Shown: in pieces, positions 4,806 through 6,835 of the stretch
How positions within the stretch are numbered: the stretch's first letter is position 1
Layout of the letters: every line of letters starts with the position of its first letter
NCBI GenBank assembly: GCA_027079895.1
Contig: JALWUZ010000216.1
Location: 1-6,835, forward strand
Direction: 5' to 3'
DNA from: Anaerolineae bacterium
Lineage (GTDB): Bacteria; Chloroflexota; Anaerolineae; B4-G1
DNA: 6,835 bases
Translations under genes and position numbers: made by a program
The notes under the pieces: model-generated
Database searches by the model: none
Told to the model about the DNA's origin: nothing
Seen by the model: only the letters and a program-made list of their open reading frames with translations

Positions 4806-6518
4806 ACGGGCGCATTCCTGCTCCAGAATCCGCCGCAGGGTGGCGACCGTCGCCGCGTAGGTCGGGTCCATTCCGAAGTAGGAGAGGTTCTGCGCCCCCA
4901 GGTTCTGCCCCTTGCTGAACGGCGTGTCGGAGGCGTAGTGGATGATCCCCACGTCGAAGGTGATCGGGTAGAGGTTGACGATCTCGTCCCTGGGGTAACG
5001 GCGGGGACGCATAGCCTCGTAGACCGCCGAAAGGTACGGCCCGGCCTCCATCTCGATGTCGGTGTACCCCTCGTCGTAGAACACTCCCATGTACCGCCGA
5101 TTCTGGAGGAACGTCCCCCGCACCGTAATCGCTTTCTGATTGTCGAGCACCGCGCCGTAGACCAGGTACGGGCGCACGCTGGCGGCGGTGAAGACGTTGT
5201 TGAACAGGTAGGTGTTGCGGGAGTGTTCGTCATGCACCACGTTGGGAATCATAACGTCCCCGATGCGGCCGTTGAGCGTCGCCGCTTTCCCCAGGATGTA
5301 CACCCCCCGGAGCGTGTCCACGCTGGCCGCTATCTGCGAGAGGATGTGATACGCCCCCATCCCCAGCGGGTAGTCAATGTTGAGGATGACGGCGTCGCTG
5401 TAGGCCAGGTTTTCGATGCCGGGGACGCGCAGGCGCGGGTCGAGCCAATCCGGCCGCAGATTGCGCAGTTCGATGATTTGGGCCGCCACATCGAACACGT
5501 GATGGCTGTCAATGTGACTGATGCCGCACCGGGCCTCCTCTTTCCGCTTTTCCCGCCGGGCCTGTTCCCCCTCCGGCGTGCGCAGGTATTTCTTGAGCAC
5601 GTAATACAGGAAGTTCTCTCGACTGCTGGGCACCTGATGGGTCTGGATGTCGGCGTACTCCGCCCGTAACCTTTCGTCGTCGCCCTCCTGCACGAAGCGG
5701 GCCAACTCCTCCTCCCGACGCAGCGCGAAGCCGGAGAGCATGTTGACCACGCTGTGGGGGTTGCTGGAAATGAAGTAGACAGGCCGCTCCCCCAGGTTCA
5801 CCGGCACATGCTCGGCGATGTTCTCCCACCAACGCTGCGTGGCCTTCCGGTACTCCACCTGCGACCCGGCCAGCAGCCGCACCGCCAACCGCTTCCGCTG
5901 CCGGCTTATGTCGAGCAGCAACCCCGGCAACTCATCCTTCCAGATGACCTCCAGGCGACCGAACTCCTCGGCGGAGATGCCCAGCGTCTCTTGCAAGCGG
6001 GTGCGGAGGGCGTCGTCCAGAGGCCGCTTCTCAGCCACCAGGGTCTCCAGGTCGCGCGACACCGGCGAGTTGTGCAGCCGCCAGTACATCTTGTTCCACT
6101 CGATTTGGAAGGCGGTCAGGATGGGGACCAAATCGTCAATGTCGGAGAGGCTGGCGACGTAGGCGGCCAGCGTCTTGTCCCCGTCGAAGAACGAGCGGCG
6201 GCGGCGGCCCGGCACCGAGACCGGCTGCCATTGCTCCACGTTGGGGTAGCCGCGCCGGGCAAACACCCGCTCCGACTGCCCCATCACCACCAGCCGCGTC
6301 TGTCGAATGCAGGACGGCAGCCGCAACGAGCAGTACACGAACGCCGAGATGTCCGGCGACTTCTCACGGGCCTTGGGGTGGAGCAGGGAGTCCATCCCCA
6401 GGTGGGTCCCGACCAGAGTCTTGATCTGCACCTCGTCGGTCGTGCGCAGAAGGGAGTAGTAGGTGCGCATGTAGAGCCGAATTTCCTCGCTGCCGGTCGT
6501 GGGTACGGTACGTTCCAT
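4785..6518 (-). CDS. 577-residue protein with C-terminal nucleoside-phosphorylase-like domain
   Basis: The ATG at 6518-6516 is chosen because GGGGAGG lies eight bases before it; the GTG at 6527 would abut that site. The N-terminal two thirds is mixed helical and unrecognised (EEIRLYMRTYYSLLR near the start, then LSDIDDLVPILTAFQIEWNKMYW). From about residue 345 the sequence looks like the NP-I nucleoside phosphorylase/nucleosidase fold: NIDYPLGMGAYH (about 379-391), GKAATLNGRIGDVMIP (about 410-425), a DIEMEA motif (about 486-491) where this superfamily places its nucleoside-contacting Glu, and ASDTP (about 528-532) matching the Ser-Asp of the catalytic acid loop. It may cleave or bind a nucleoside or nucleotide; substrate cannot be told. 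Such domains also act as NAD or nucleotide hydrolysing effectors in conflict systems, though nothing here shows that. It follows the membrane-protein gene by 18 bases and is probably in its operon. The ORF is certain; the enzymatic call is moderate. Confidence 0.75.
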   Translation of the reverse strand: MERTVPTTGSEEIRLYMRTYYSLLRTTDEVQIKTLVGTHLGMDSLLHPKAREKSPDISAFVYCSLRLPSCIRQTRLVVMGQSERVFARRGYPNVEQWQPVSVPGRRRRSFFDGDKTLAAYVASLSDIDDLVPILTAFQIEWNKMYWRLHNSPVSRDLETLVAEKRPLDDALRTRLQETLGISAEEFGRLEVIWKDELPGLLLDISRQRKRLAVRLLAGSQVEYRKATQRWWENIAEHVPVNLGERPVYFISSNPHSVVNMLSGFALRREEELARFVQEGDDERLRAEYADIQTHQVPSSRENFLYYVLKKYLRTPEGEQARREKRKEEARCGISHIDSHHVFDVAAQIIELRNLRPDWLDPRLRVPGIENLAYSDAVILNIDYPLGMGAYHILSQIAASVDTLRGVYILGKAATLNGRIGDVMIPNVVHDEHSRNTYLFNNVFTAASVRPYLVYGAVLDNQKAITVRGTFLQNRRYMGVFYDEGYTDIEMEAGPYLSAVYEAMRPRRYPRDEIVNLYPITFDVGIIHYASDTPFSKGQNLGAQNLSYFGMDPTYAATVATLRRILEQECARSGDRAA

Positions 6519-6526
6519 ATCCTCCA

Positions 6527-6533
6527 CCTCCCC
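6527..6533 (-). promoter_or_regulatory. Shine-Dalgarno fixing the start of the phosphorylase-like gene
   Basis: Read on the minus strand, GGGGAGG is followed by eight bases and ATG 6518. It starts three bases after the stop of the upstream membrane-protein gene, so no separate promoter fits between the two. Confidence 0.65.
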
Positions 6534-6536
6534 GTT

Positions 6537-6835
6537 CTAATTCGTTTGCGCGTCGGCGCGGGGGCGTGACAGCCACCAGGCGGCTATGAACAGGAGACCG
6601 GCCACCACGAACGGCCCGCCGGTGATGAGCACGGCCAAGATCTTGTTGTGACCGGCTGCCACTGCCCCGAAGATGCACCCCGCCACCCCGCATGCCGTCA
6701 GGAACAGCCCTCCGCGTCCCTCTTGCCGCCAAGCCAGCAGCACACCGAGGGCAGAGGCCACGTTCAGGACCACGAGAATGGTGGACTCGTAGGTCCACGG
6801 CTCCTCTTTGGTGATGACGGCGACGATGAGTATCA
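6537..6835 (-). CDS. Small multi-pass membrane protein, N-terminus outside window
   Basis: The minus-strand frame is open to the right edge of the window, giving 98 visible residues before the TAG at 6539-6537. The GTG at 6773 is therefore probably internal. The visible part shows the end of a first membrane segment (ILIVAVIT, 1-8), a short polar loop (KEEPWTYE), then three hydrophobic spans at about 17-35, 41-61 and 64-88, with a charged tail SRPRADAQTN. A four-span inner-membrane protein is likely. The Gly-rich LLITGGPF-like layout (actual AVLITGGPFVVAGLLF) recalls small uncharacterised bacterial membrane families such as DUF7670, but I cannot confirm membership. No catalytic or transport motif is visible. 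It is the upstream partner of the phosphorylase-like gene, with 18 bases between stop and start. Confidence 0.7.
   Translation of the reverse strand, partial: ILIVAVITKEEPWTYESTILVVLNVASALGVLLAWRQEGRGGLFLTACGVAGCIFGAVAAGHNKILAVLITGGPFVVAGLLFIAAWWLSRPRADAQTN

Noticed and set aside
6525..6527. GTG at 6527 as start of the phosphorylase-like gene
   Set aside because: It overlaps the Shine-Dalgarno itself; ATG 6518 has proper eight-base spacing.
6537..6773. Complete 78-residue membrane protein starting at GTG 6773
   Set aside because: The same frame continues without a stop to the window edge with plausible protein sequence and another hydrophobic segment, so a partial gene is more likely.

Overview
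The window comes from a GC-rich bacterium. Three counted 60-base lines show the spread: 46/60 G+C in the WD40 gene, 44/60 in the gene starting at 4161, and 29/60 to 33/60 in the Rpn-like block. A bacterial APAF-1-like NB-ARC/WD40 ATPase, an Rpn-type nuclease with tetrapeptide repeats and several lineage-typical hypothetical proteins together suggest a Chloroflexota-like or other filamentous, signalling-rich bacterium. This placement is an inference from family flavour, not a demonstrated one.

Layout. Bases 1-2610 (+) hold the C-terminal 869 residues of a STAND ATPase: the end of the NB-ARC module, a winged helix, an APAF-1-type helical domain and 14 WD40 repeats. A short gap with a 7-bp hairpin follows. 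Bases 2668-3764 (+) hold an Rpn/PD-(D/E)XK nuclease gene broken by one frameshift near 2941. Its 3' part carries a perfect internal Shine-Dalgarno and ATG (3366), which would make the C-terminal tetrad-repeat domain as a separate protein. Bases 3784-4161 (+) are a free-standing, nearly identical second copy of that domain. Bases 4161-4805 (+) encode an unrecognised protein whose start overlaps the previous stop (TGATG). On the minus strand, a partial membrane protein (6835-6537) is followed at once by a 577-residue protein (6518-4785) with a C-terminal nucleoside-phosphorylase-like domain. The two gene sets converge and overlap by 21 bases.

Main point. In E. coli, Rpn nucleases are known as genes-within-genes toxin-antitoxin systems: the separately translated C-terminal domain (RpnS) inhibits the full-length toxic nuclease (RpnL), and four-residue repeats in it vary in number. 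This locus shows the same architecture plus an unusual extra: the putative antitoxin part has been duplicated as an independent gene differing by exactly one tetrad, while the nuclease frame is interrupted. With a STAND ATPase upstream and possibly a nuclease-derived protein downstream, the plus-strand block looks like a defence-type neighbourhood, though a shared function is inferred only from proximity.
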